Source: Albifimbria verrucaria (lineage: Eukaryota > Ascomycota > Sordariomycetes > Hypocreales > Stachybotryaceae). From it: a stretch of 64,000 nt of DNA. The DNA is taken from assembly GCA_020081605.1 (NCBI GenBank), contig JAHREC010000013.1, positions 2,790,001 to 2,854,000 of the forward strand. The letters are read 5' to 3'. This document shows positions 23,903 to 33,713 of this stretch, piece after piece. The position numbers and the translations under genes are program-made. Under the pieces are notes generated by a model, which worked only from the letters and a program-made list of their open reading frames with translations, did not search any database and had not been told where the DNA came from. The number at the start of each line of letters is the position of its first letter. Position 1 is the stretch's first letter.

Positions 23903-24499
23903 ACACGGTGTTCTTGGTCTCTGAACGACATCATGACGGTTCCAATATACATGCTAGAATACCCATGCGCTCAGCCATGATGTTCGGATTCTTTAGGCAT
24001 AAACTGTCCAGCTTGTTTTTGGTATCACTTGCGTTTTTGGCACTTGCGATCATCTCATTTCTTTTTGGGCTCTGCTGCAATCAGTATGGTCGGTTTCACC
24101 GCTGGGCATTGAAGCGAATACGGATGGGAGGGCGAACAGCGATACAAACAAGCAATTCAACATTCATACGGCGTCGGGGCTTCTGGAAAGGTGGAGGCTT
24201 TGATAATCTCAACGTTGGGATAGATGACTTAGATCTCTGTTATATAAGTTGGGCATACGCCTTCAAATAGATTCTTTTTGGTGTTTTCACCTGAACACAA
24301 GTCGTGCTCTTTTCGACAGATAATGGAAACCCGGTACACAATGTTTTTTTCGTAAACAAAGGTTTCCCGCATTATGCTTGCCCTCCATGTCCCCATCGTC
24401 TATAATCATTCATCATATATCGCGAGGTATCCTGCTTCCAAATAACACCCAAACCTCCCTATCATTATGTTCAACTTCATGCCTGCCTTCATACTCTCC
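23903..24499. other. Intergenic, GLDC to SQT1 (convergent 3' ends)
   Basis: About 0.6 kb containing two 3' UTRs. An ORF running from 23842 over the GLDC end to 24270 has a hydrophobic stretch but overlaps coding sequence in another frame and shows no family. No RNA gene is seen. Confidence 0.5.
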
Positions 24500-26005
24500 T
24501 TAGGCCTCGAACACCAACGAAACACCGTCATCACCTGCCGTCACCAGCCTTTCACCCGTCTCACCTTGGACGAAGCCTAGTACACCACCGCCCTCACCAT
24601 CGCCACGGTGTCCCTTCCACTCGTTCACCAAACCAGCCTCGGTGAGGTTGCTAGTGGAAGCAGTGGGTCCAGTGGCACCACCGCCTCGGAGGTCCCAGCG
24701 GCGGACAACGCCGTCCATTCCGCAGCTGGTGAGGATCCAGGAGCCCTTGATAAACTCGAGCTTGACGACGGAGTGCTCCTCGTGGGCACCGATGATGTTA
24801 CGGCGCACAGCAAACCGACGAGTGGCATCGAAAATGCAGATGGAACCGTCCACGGAACCGGCGGCCAGGAGAGTGGTTGAGGGGAGGTAGAGGTAGAGGT
24901 AATGGCGAGCGTCTCAATGCTGTCAGACTGAGTCTGCAGAGCGGCAAGAATTTGACCACCGGTAGTGGGATCAGCAGACGACTTGGCTGCGGCAGACCGT
25001 CCACCACCACGGGCTTGAGATTGTGACTGAGTAGCAGCTGAGAGTCGGGGAAGAGAGACGATTCTGATGCCACCGCCAGCACCACCGACAGCGACGAAGC
25101 CGCCCTTGGGGTCAATAGCAATAGAGTACAGACCGCCCTCTATCTCGAATCGCTGGTCCTCACCCGTTAGGGAAACGACCGTCATGCCATTGTCGTTGGC
25201 AACGCCCTTGCTGGCACCATGGCCCCAGACATCCCACACGTACAGGCTGCCGTCTTCCGAGATGGTAGCAAGGAGCTGGCCATCGGGAGTCCAGGCGCCG
25301 GCCGTGCTGGACATGGTGTGCATGAAGTAGGACTGAACGATCTGCAGAGGGTTGGCGAGGTCGGACAGGTCGATGTTGTAGACCCAGACGGAGCCATCCG
25401 AGGCGCCGAGGGCGATGGTGTTGGGGGTTGATGGCGAGGGGCAAGGAACGATCCAGTTAACCTCGGGGACCTCGAGGGCCTCGGCGACAAAGGTCATGTT
25501 GACACCGGTGCCGGGGCGCACGTCGGCCCTCCAGGCGCGCAGCCTGCCGTCAAGACCACCACTGACGAGGAACTCACCCTGAGGCAAGGTCCAGGCCAAG
25601 GCGTTGATGGAATCTGTGTGGCCGTCGAGGGAGAAAAGGCTATCGAGCTGGGTCGTCTTGGGCTGCTCGGCGGGATCGCTGGCATAGGAAGCGGGCAGGA
25701 CGGGGCGGGACTGAGCGGCGGAGGTATCGAAGAGCCAGCCAGCGCCGGGGCGTCGTCCTCCTGACCGGCAGAACCACCGACGGCAATCAGCGAGGGTGAA
25801 CGGGGTGCTGGGCGATGGCGAAGAGGGAGTCCTGGGGAGGTCGAAGAAGGCGATGGAGTCGTTCTGCAGGATGAGCTCCTCGTTGTCCGAGTCCATGGCG
25901 AGATCCTCGCCGTCGTCGATCTCCTCGGCGGCATCGTCGGCGTCGAGAAGCTCGTCCAGGTCATCCTCGGGGATTCTGGACGTTATCGTTCTTTGAGGAC
26001 GACAT
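24500..26005 (-). CDS. SQT1: WD40 protein, SQT1 / AAMP family (ribosomal protein L10/uL16 chaperone)
   Basis: Likely orthologue of yeast Sqt1, a dedicated chaperone that captures uL16 (Rpl10) for late 60S subunit assembly; the animal counterpart is AAMP. Single exon, about 503 residues after correction. An acidic N-terminus (DDLDELLDADDAAEEIDDGE) is followed by a WD40 propeller: FSLDGHTDSINALAWTLPQG, VSGGLDGRLRAWRADV, IALGASDGSVWVYNID, AGAWTPDGQLLATISEDGSL and YVWDVWG. The C-terminal blades include GSVDGSICIFDATRRFAV and ILTSCGMDGVVRRWDLRGG. Five breaks: G runs 25969-25972 (two C missing on the coding strand, or one extra), 25834-25837, 25794-25796, 25747-25750 and 24881-24884 (one C each). 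The first four lie within 230 nt and would destroy the N-terminal third if real. The start at 26005 places the acidic region in frame. Confidence 0.88.
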
Positions 26006-26029
26006 GTTTATGGCTGGAGCGGGAGATAG

Positions 26030-26110
26030 AGAAGTAGGTAGGTGGTGAGGTGGAGGAGGGATAGTGAGAGAGGGAGGGAAGAGGAGGGGTCCTTTTTTTA
26101 TTTTTTTGCG
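26030..26110 (-). promoter_or_regulatory. Pyrimidine-rich leader/promoter tract of SQT1
   Basis: On the minus strand this is C/T-rich with A-rich ends, starting about 25 nt upstream of the SQT1 start codon. It fits a core promoter or 5' leader. No specific factor site is claimed. Confidence 0.4.
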
Positions 26111-26877
26111 ACGATGGATATGGAGGGGTAGTTTAGATAAGAGAGAAGGTCACTTCCAGGTCAACAACAGCGGAAAAGAAGGGTCCCAATGATGTATTTG
26201 TATATTTAAAGATGGCTAAACCTCGATTCTCTCGTTACTACCCAGCAGGTAGGGATCAACTTCCTGTTTGGCATGATTGTTAATCGAGAAATGAGTGTCG
26301 AAGCAGCGGGTTATTGCTTGATAAGCAACCCGTCCCATACAATTTTTTTCTTGTCTTTTTCCACTGACGCTGCGAGGGGCAACCAGCCGACGGCGAGTGA
26401 CGCATATTCGACCCAACTAAACTCCTTGTAGAAGCGCTAATGGAATCCTTGCACTAAGGATTGCCTTAGATGGATATCTGCATTCTCAACCCTGCTTGTC
26501 TGCTTCAACCCAATGTCTGTTTTACAAGCAAGTATAATTAACCCAATGAATAAGACAAACGCATAAGAATGTATAAAAACAAATGCAACAATAACCCAAA
26601 CAAGTGAAACAGAAACGAAAAGTAAGAAAAGAACCAGTCCCGATGTCATACAAATCCTGGCTATATCCTAACTTATGTTACACTTGCTCAACCTTGACTA
26701 AACGCAACTCCCTTAACTGACTCCACGATGCAATGTTTCGCGCCTCACCTTAACATACGATTGACCCAGCCCTCTTTGAATCATGCAGTCGCCTCTTAGT
26801 TGCTGTCTAGTGCGTCCTCACCATCAACGATGCAGTCCTAATCCCTGTACCGCACTCGCTCTTCTTATGATTTCACC
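26111..26877. other. Intergenic, SQT1 upstream to membrane-protein gene 3' end
   Basis: An A/T-rich 0.8 kb between two minus-strand genes. It should contain the SQT1 promoter and the 3' UTR of the downstream-numbered membrane protein gene. ORFs here are short and featureless. Confidence 0.5.
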
Positions 26878-27848
26878 TCAGTGCTGGTGATGTGGAACTT
26901 CATGTCCTGGAATTATACCTGGTAGCTCTGCTGGTCTGGGATCCGAGTGCAGCTCGTAATTCTCATCCTGCTTGCCGTCCTTTGATGCCCCAAAGTAGAT
27001 TCCGTCGGATACATCACCCTGCTTTTGTTGCCCCTCGATGGCCATCCCACCATAGGGAGACACCGCCTGGCGGGTCCTCCCAGATCGTCGGTATAACCAG
27101 GCTGCACAAACAACGAGGATTATGACAGATAGAGTGATTCCGATACCGAGGCCAGCTTTGGCACCTGCTGACAAGCCCTCTGGTGATTGTGATCTGGAAG
27201 TTGAATCGTCGGATGGCTTGTCATCAGCTGAACCGGTAGGCTTACCGCGGGACGTATCATGAGAAGTGATGGAATTGGTATGGGAAATACCGCCAGCGGT
27301 AGGGTCGGGGATATCGCTGGACTCGTACACCATCCTCAACCCGAATGCGTTTACGCCATCATCATCGGACATTATGGTTTTGACATTTCCCACGAATTCT
27401 CTCCTGCCCATGTATAAGTCATTTTTCTGGGTTTGTCACCTGCGGTCCATGTGCATTGGTAGTTGGCCAACTCGCTCCTTGTTGTAGATGGATTGTCTAC
27501 GCAAGACATAGTAATGCCGAAACGCACCGGGCAGCACGTCAGCGTTGTTGTAGTCGAGCCCATCCCATGAGCGCAACCCGTTGCAACCGCGTAACCGCTG
27601 GGACATGCTGTGCCGGGCGAATAGTAGACGGCTGTATCTGTCTGGAAATCGTCCGGAAGGCAGCTCTTTGCAGCATCAAGAACAATGATTCCGTCTTTAA
27701 ACAATATTGTACATTCGGGCGGTGACGACCAGTCCGTCGGGAATGGCCCTGCGAATGTTATCAACGCCGAAGATGGTGTTTTGATTGTTGAGCTGGCAGT
27801 GATTTCCTCAGGCAAGTCCTTGAATGATGGGAGCATAGTATTCTCCAT
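26878..27848 (-). CDS. Fungal single-pass membrane protein with Ser/Thr stalk (unknown function)
   Basis: Not assigned to a named family. About 323 residues from one exon after one correction. A cysteine-containing ectodomain (CLPDDFQTDTAVYYSPGTAC, then GYAVATGCAHG, then LTCCPVRFGITMSC) is followed by a Ser/Thr/Asp-rich stalk. One transmembrane helix lies at roughly residues 232-253 (GLGIGITLSVIILVVCAAWL), then a basic YRRSGR stop-transfer and a ~70-residue cytoplasmic tail. This layout resembles fungal cell-surface sensors or WSC-like proteins, though I do not see a WSC domain. The break lies at T run 27422-27426: one extra A on the coding strand joins PRK to NDLYMGRREF. The N-terminus lacks a signal peptide, so an upstream exon may be missing or the start may be wrong. 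Confidence 0.6.
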
Positions 27849-29048
27849 GGTTCTTGCTTGTCCGGCCAGTCCCTGATATTCGTGATGAGTTCAAGATTGA
27901 CAAGCGAGGAGGCGGTATGCCTGAGTTCAACTTTCTCTCGCTCGGTACAACCTTTACAAAGCATGCGGCTTAAGCAAGCTAATTATGGCTCTGCCTGAAC
28001 AGGCAAGGAAAGCCAGGCTCTTTTGCTCTGTCGCGTGATCAAAACCCGTCAGAACTCACATCCTTCAGCCTCCAAATGATTGAGTCCCCAGAGTGAGGTT
28101 TGCTAAGCTCGGAAAGGGACTGGGTGCAATGCATCTATGCTGCTTTCTTTGTCGACACTGAGGATCTAACCTGGTTGTACAACCTCATTCTCACCCATAA
28201 GCTAGACGGATGTAACTCGACAAGACATTGAGGATGGAGGATTCTAGAGTCTAATTCGTCAACATCTGTATCTTAGCATCAATGATCATGTTGTGACACC
28301 AATGAACTCCACTATCGTAAGCTTCCACCCCTGACAATGTGTTTCCAGCCGAGAAGAGGAAGAACCTCATAATAGGCCCAAGAAGTACATGCAAGGCCTT
28401 GGGGCTTGGGCAGGGGCTTGAAACAATCCCAGATGCGCACTGCGAAATTTGTGGTACATCAACGGGGCGCGGGATCTCTCTTATAAGCAACGTGGACTCT
28501 CTGTTGCTTCTTTTGCATCTGACAGGGACGCCCGATAAGATTGGTAACTGAATAGGGTTATGCCAGTGTCTTTAGGCAACTGAAAGAATGAGAGCCAAAC
28601 TGTGAGATCCAAGATCCTTTGTGGCTTACAAGGCTGAAGGGATTTGAACGAGTTTACGACCATCCTTTGGTGATGCCTCAAGAGCATGACCAAGGATCCA
28701 CAGCCAACACCACGCTGCTCGCCCATATAGAATATTGAACTGCTCAACGGAGGATCACCATGGTAAACCTGTCTATGGCACCTAATATCTTCCATTACTT
28801 CCACGTTCCGCTGCGCACATGGGATTATATCGAAATCAACTATGAGGTCTGGCCCAGAGGTGCAAATAATGTCGTTTTGTCCTTGTTGTAACGCCGCTTG
28901 CATGTCCAATAACCATGATTTTACCTAGCCACGATGCAACTCCGAGCCCCGATACAGTTTTCCCTCTTTACCATAGCCACCAGTAACGCCGCTTGATTTT
29001 GTTTAGTCCAAGATATGCTCAATAAATGACCACAGCCCTAAATAAACC
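27849..29048. other. Intergenic 1.2 kb with one weak ORF
   Basis: Contains the promoter side of the membrane-protein gene and the 3' side of SPP1. A minus-strand ORF at 28481-28909 (first ATG at 28903) has no family resemblance and no splice-supported extension, so I do not call it. The remainder shows nothing else. Confidence 0.4.
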
Positions 29049-30427
29049 TCATTCAAGGACCTCGACCCAGTTCGTTTCTGCCTTCTTTCGCCTGGCTTTC
29101 TCCGTTGCTGCCTCTCTGAGCATCCTCTCCTCCTCCTCCACCTCCGCTGCTTGGCCTGCCATTTCCCTGATCTGGTGTTTGATGCCTAGGCCTAGTAGCT
29201 TCTGCCACCCACTGTGCACTTTGCATCTCTTGCGCTCACACATACCTCGTACTTCGTCTCCCTCTCCTAGGGGTCGCCAAGCTTGGATGATTGAAATATT
29301 GCTTCACTTTCTGGTGTCTTGGCGAAGGCGGCAAATGCGTCCCTCGCTGACACAGTATCCAGTCTCTGATCGTAACCGCATATATCCTCGCTGAATCGAC
29401 CTGCGTTGATGGCTGACCGCCGACGCTCCTGAGCCAGCTCAATAAGTGTAAGCATTTTGTGACACAGCAATGTTTCTTCTGCAAGCTGAAAGCGGACTTT
29501 GGCCGCGCTATCGAGAAACTTCTTCTCCTCTTCAGCAAATTCTAGTGAAGTCTCGCCAGCTGCAAAAAGTCGCATGTTAGTTAGTCATGTCAAGAGCATG
29601 GAAAACATTGAGAGTGAGGTTACCTTCTACACTCCCTGCCTTTTTATCCGGCGTAGGCTCTGCAAATGGCGCCGTAGAAATTCTCCACTTGCCATGCTCA
29701 TCTACACCGGCAAGACCGCTGTTTAACAGAGCCATAAACTCATCCTGCGACAGCTGGTCGCTCAACCCAGCCTTTCCTCTGCCTTTTGGCAGCCTGCTCA
29801 GGATTCGTTCCCACCACATCTGTGCGTGCTCATTTGTGCAGAAAACACTCGAGGGATTTTGCGATAGCCGTGCTGCCTTGCGGCACCCGCCTAAAGCGCA
29901 TGTTTTCTTGTAGATTGTCCTCAGGTTTTCGTTGGTGCAGTTGGGGCAGACGAACTTCTCTATGAGCGACTCCCCGATGCCTTTATCCAAGTTGATACAC
30001 TCGCCATGAAACCAGTCATCGCACGTCTCGCAGCATATCATCCAACGATGATCATCAGGGCCGCGGCAAATGCAGTAAGGACCGTTGTCCGACTCATCAT
30101 CATCAGAAGCATCGTCTGATGTAGGTGCAGCATCTGACGTCTTCGCTTTCTTAACACTCTTTGGTTCACCATTCCTCGGTCTTTTAGGTCCCTTCTTTAC
30201 TGTAGAGGCAATTCCTTTTTCCTGGAACTTGTTGTGCCGGCCATGGTGCTGAGATCCGACGATTCTGTGGTGAGGAGAGGTTGTGAAGGAGACTGAGTGG
30301 TGGCAAGAGAAGGCTCTGGGGCCATCAGATGAGGCGAGTCAGCCATGCTTTCTGGCTTGACATTTTCCTCGATACTCTGATCCTGAGGCTTGCCATCTAC
30401 AGATGCCGCCATCCGTTGCTGATCCAT
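29049..30427 (-). CDS. SPP1: COMPASS/Set1C component SPP1 (PHD finger protein, CFP1-like)
   Basis: Likely subunit of the Set1/COMPASS histone H3K4 methyltransferase; the Spp1/CFP1 PHD finger binds H3K4me3. Two exons, 30427-29624 and 29559-29049, with a 64-nt intron containing CTAAC branch sequences; about 438 residues. A Ser/Pro-rich N-terminus and a Lys-rich patch precede the PHD finger: YCICRGPDDHRWMICCETCD, then DWFHGECINLDKG, ending KFVCPNC. Further on come KTCALGGCRKAARLS with FCTNEHAQMWW, and near the end GMCERKRCKVHSGWQKLLGL, the Cys/His-rich segment typical of Spp1. The C-terminus is a charged coiled coil. Breaks lie at T run 30216-30220 (one A missing on the coding strand, restoring KKGIASTVKKGPKR) and G run 29270-29273 (one C missing). 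It diverges from SCO1 with 365 bp between start codons. Confidence 0.88.
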
Positions 30428-30792
30428 TGTGGCAACGGACAGATGGAGTCCGAATCTTAGATGTCAGATGATACAACACTGCCCACAGAATAAGATTAGA
30501 ATGCCATAATGGAGTCAACCAACAGCTTGAAAAAACAACAATACGGGAAAGCAACCGAAAAGAATTATATGGAAGCTCTTTAGATATCCCTAATTTGGTG
30601 TTGCTCTCTTTAGGCCATGGAGGTGAATGAGAGGTTGGGTGACTAAGCGTCGTTAGCCGTTTTCGGCAAATTCTCGGCATCCTGGGACGATCTGCCAAAA
30701 GTTCTAGGTGAGCTTGGTAATGGCTTGACAGTCTTATTGCTCGTCACCTGTTTGTGGTCTGTCCCGGAGAGCTTCACAACCGCCCTCCCGCA
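30428..30792. promoter_or_regulatory. Divergent promoter region, SPP1 / SCO1
   Basis: 365 bp between divergent start codons, necessarily holding both promoters and leaders. Its centre is A/T-richer than the flanks. No clear TATA box is visible. Confidence 0.5.
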
Positions 30793-31765
30793 ATGTCCCA
30801 AATGGCTCCCTCGCAAAGAGCACTCCGAGGTGCGCTCAATGCGCTGCCTGTCCGCCAATGCCAGCGATGCTTCGGCACCTCGGCCTCACAGCCTAAGCTC
30901 TACCGGCCGACCCTGCCGCGCCTCTCCGTTGAAGCTCGACAGCCGATTGTCCAGAAGCGCACCAAGTTCAAGACCGTTGAACAGGCCAAGAGCCGCTACA
31001 GCACAGGTGTGAGTGGCTCTGATAACGATTTCCTCTCCCCGAAGACTCTAATTAGGCTAACTTGTTCAATAGCCCTTCTCATGGAAGGCCGGTGTATTGT
31101 TCGTGGGCACTTGCGCAGGCCTCATGTGGTATTTCGAGTACGAGAAGGAGCGCATGCAGAGAAAGCGGATAGCGGAAGCGAACAAGGGTATCGGGCGACC
31201 CAAGGTCGGCGGACCGTTCGAGTTGGTGGATCAAGATGGAAAGCCTTTCACCAGCGAGATGATGAAGGGCAAATACTCTCTGGTAATTCCACCTTGGTGA
31301 TGCTGTTGCTGGCTCTAGGTACTAATCTTATGTGCGCAGGTCTACTTCGGATTTACTCGCTGTCCCGATATATGCCCCGAAGAGCTCGACAAGATGGCGC
31401 GCATGCTCGACGTCGTTGAGGAAAAGGCGCCCGGAGCCCTTCTGCCCATCTTCATTACATGCGACCCGGCGCGCGACGACCCTCAAGCACTCAAGAGCTA
31501 CCTCGCCGAGTTCCACCCCAACTTCATTGGACTTACCGGAACCTATGAACAAATCAAGGACATGTGCAAGAAGTACAGAGTTTACTTCAGCACACCCGAG
31601 AAGGTCCAGCCCGGCCAGGATTACCTGGTAGATCATAGCATTTACTTCTACCTAATGGACCCGGAAGGCGATTTCGTTGAAGCCCTTGGCCGACAGCACT
31701 CGCCGGATCAGGCGGCCAAGTTGGTCCTGGACCATATGAAGGATTGGGCGGCAAAGTCGAGGTAG
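30793..31765 (+). CDS. SCO1: Mitochondrial copper chaperone SCO1
   Basis: Inner-membrane copper metallochaperone needed to build the CuA site of cytochrome c oxidase subunit 2. Exons 30793-31008, 31073-31282 and 31340-31765; introns of 64 and 57 nt; 283 residues with no frame break. The N-terminal ~75 residues are Arg/Gln-rich and presequence-like. A single membrane anchor follows (FSWKAGVLFVGTCAGLMWYF), then the thioredoxin-like domain beginning VGGPFELVDQDGKPF. The copper ligands are visible: the CxxxC motif in GFTRCPDICPEELDKMARML and the histidine of DYLVDHSIYFYLMDPEGDF. The start at 30793 or the in-frame ATG at 30802 are equally possible. Divergent from SPP1; tandem with the HAD gene, 420 bp downstream. 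Confidence 0.94.
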
Positions 31766-32185
31766 ATGCCGTCGCTACGACTCATGCGTAGCTGCTGGCA
31801 ATGTACAATAATTGTTCCAAAAGCTTCCTAGCTACTGTATCACACAATACCTGTATTATCTTATAGACTATGGGTCAACCTGATAAAATGGACTTCCACT
31901 CAATACATATAGTAAATCAATTGCATGAGCTATCAGTTACTTCACTGTAAAATAAAAGTCTACGAGTGTTAGGAATTGGTATCGTCTGGTAGCTATCTGT
32001 ACCAGATAATGATTTTGATGTAGCGGGTCGGCGTTTTGATGCGCACATGCCTAAAGCAGTTTCGGCGTGAGCTCCACTTCTTGAATCATTTGAAACATGC
32101 ATTGCCAACACTGCTTTAACTTAAGCTTAGAAACACCATCGCCAATGCTTGGACAATAACCTTCTGGGGTAATTTGACAAGAATT
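31766..32185. other. Intergenic, SCO1 to HAD hydrolase gene (tandem)
   Basis: About 0.4 kb, A/T-rich, containing the SCO1 3' UTR and the promoter of the next gene. I see no other feature. Confidence 0.5.
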
Positions 32186-33713
32186 ATGGCGCGTGCCAGT
32201 GCATTATCGCGCGGCCGGGCGGCCCTGGCGTGGCGGGCATGCCGTCCACATCCTGCATTTCCAACTGCGCTCATCCGGCCAACGACGAGCTCATGCATCA
32301 CCTATAACGCAGCCCGGGGCTTCTCTGTGTCGCTACCAAGATGCGAGAGGGTCCAATCCAAGCCAGCACCCAGTTTCTCCGAGTCTGCGCTCAGCTCCGC
32401 CAAGAGTGATCTGGCAAGCGATGGGCCACAGAAGGCATTTTCAGAGATGGCTTTTGCGTTTGAGTATGACTCCGTGGCATCTCACTCACTTATGACAATT
32501 ATTCTAACTGTTTCGAAGCATAGATGGAGTTTTGTATCAAGGAAAGCGCGGTATCCCAGGCGCAAGGGAGGTGCTTCGAACATTGAAAGCTCAAGATGTT
32601 CGTTATGTCTTCCTTACGAATGGCGGCTGCGCCCTGAGATAGCCAAAGCCGAGTCATTGAGCAAGCGTCTCGGTATGAGCGTGGATGAGGATGTTATTCG
32701 GAACAGAATTATATTATCTCATACGCCGATGAGTGGCTGGGATGAGTCGAGGAAGAAAGGAACAGTCCTCATTACTGGATCTCACCCCGAGGTTGCGAGA
32801 CAGGTAGCCAAAGAGTCCGTCTACCAACTAATTGCGTACGCTTTGGGAGATGCTAACTTCTTGCAGCTACGGCTTTTCACGTGTTGTTACACCAGCCGAT
32901 CTTATCGCGGCAGACGAGAACCTATTTCCCTTTGACAATCTGCGAGACAGCTTGCACTCGCACAGCGAGGAACTTCCTGATGGAAAGAAGCTGCCAAGGC
33001 TGGCAGATCCATATAGCCGAGATCTGCCTTCCGATCTGCTAAAGATCGACCAGATACTGGTCTGGAACGACCCGAGAGATTGGGCACTGGACATTCAAAT
33101 CATACATGATCTATTGATTTCTCACAAAGGCTACCTTGGCACGATATCTACGAAAAACGGCGACAGCTCGCTTCCGAATAACGGTTGGCAGCAAGATGGT
33201 CAACCTGATGTTTGGATATCGAATGTAGACCTGGTGTGGAAGACGGAGTACCCTGTCAATCGATTCGGCACGGGAGCCTTTCTGGATTCACTGAAAGGGG
33301 TCTGGTCGGCAGTAACGGGAGGAGCCGAACTCAAATACACACCCTTGGGGAAACCGTGGCACTTGACGTACAAATATGCGCACGATCGTCTGCTGCATTA
33401 CCACTCAGACCTGGCTACGGCTGGAGGAAACAAGGGAGTGCAAAGGGCGAAGAAGTCGCTGCGAAGAGTTTACATGATCGGCGACAACCCCGAGAGTGAC
33501 ATTCGAGGAGCCAACGAGTTCAAGCCGGAAGATGGTACTGAGTGGGTTTCGATCCTGGTGCGGACCGGGGTTTGGCAGCAGACAGTCATGGAGCAGCACC
33601 CTCGGTATAAGCCTGCGGTGATCGTGGACGATGTGGTGGATGCTATTGTGTGGGCCATGAGGAACGAAGGACTGGATGTTGATCGGGACTGGGTCATGGC
33701 CGAGCACAAGTGA
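32186..33713 (+). CDS. HAD-superfamily hydrolase, CECR5/HDHD5 type, probably mitochondrial
   Basis: HAD-superfamily member of the class IIA CECR5-like group; substrate unknown. Exons 32186-32463, 32519-32814 and 32867-33713; introns 55 and 52 nt; about 473 residues. The N-terminus (MARASALSRGRAALAWRACR) is Arg/Ala-rich, as in mitochondrial presequences. HAD motif I is formed across the first splice junction as FDIDGVLYQGK, with the catalytic Asp pair. Motif II is VFLTNGG, and motif III/IV GDNPESDIRGANEF near the C-terminus. Also seen: DQILVWNDPRDWALDIQIIH and PLGKPWHLTYKYAHDRLLHY, characteristic of this group. One break near 32627 lacks a single base between LTNGG and RPEIAKAESLSKRLG. The third exon needs an unusual donor (gtccgt), which preserves the frame (VAKDYGFSRV). 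The reading is coherent apart from these points. Confidence 0.87.

Noticed and set aside
28481..28909. ORF of ~142 codons, minus strand
   Set aside because: No family resemblance, no signal peptide, and the apparent start is not an ATG. Only the region description mentions it.
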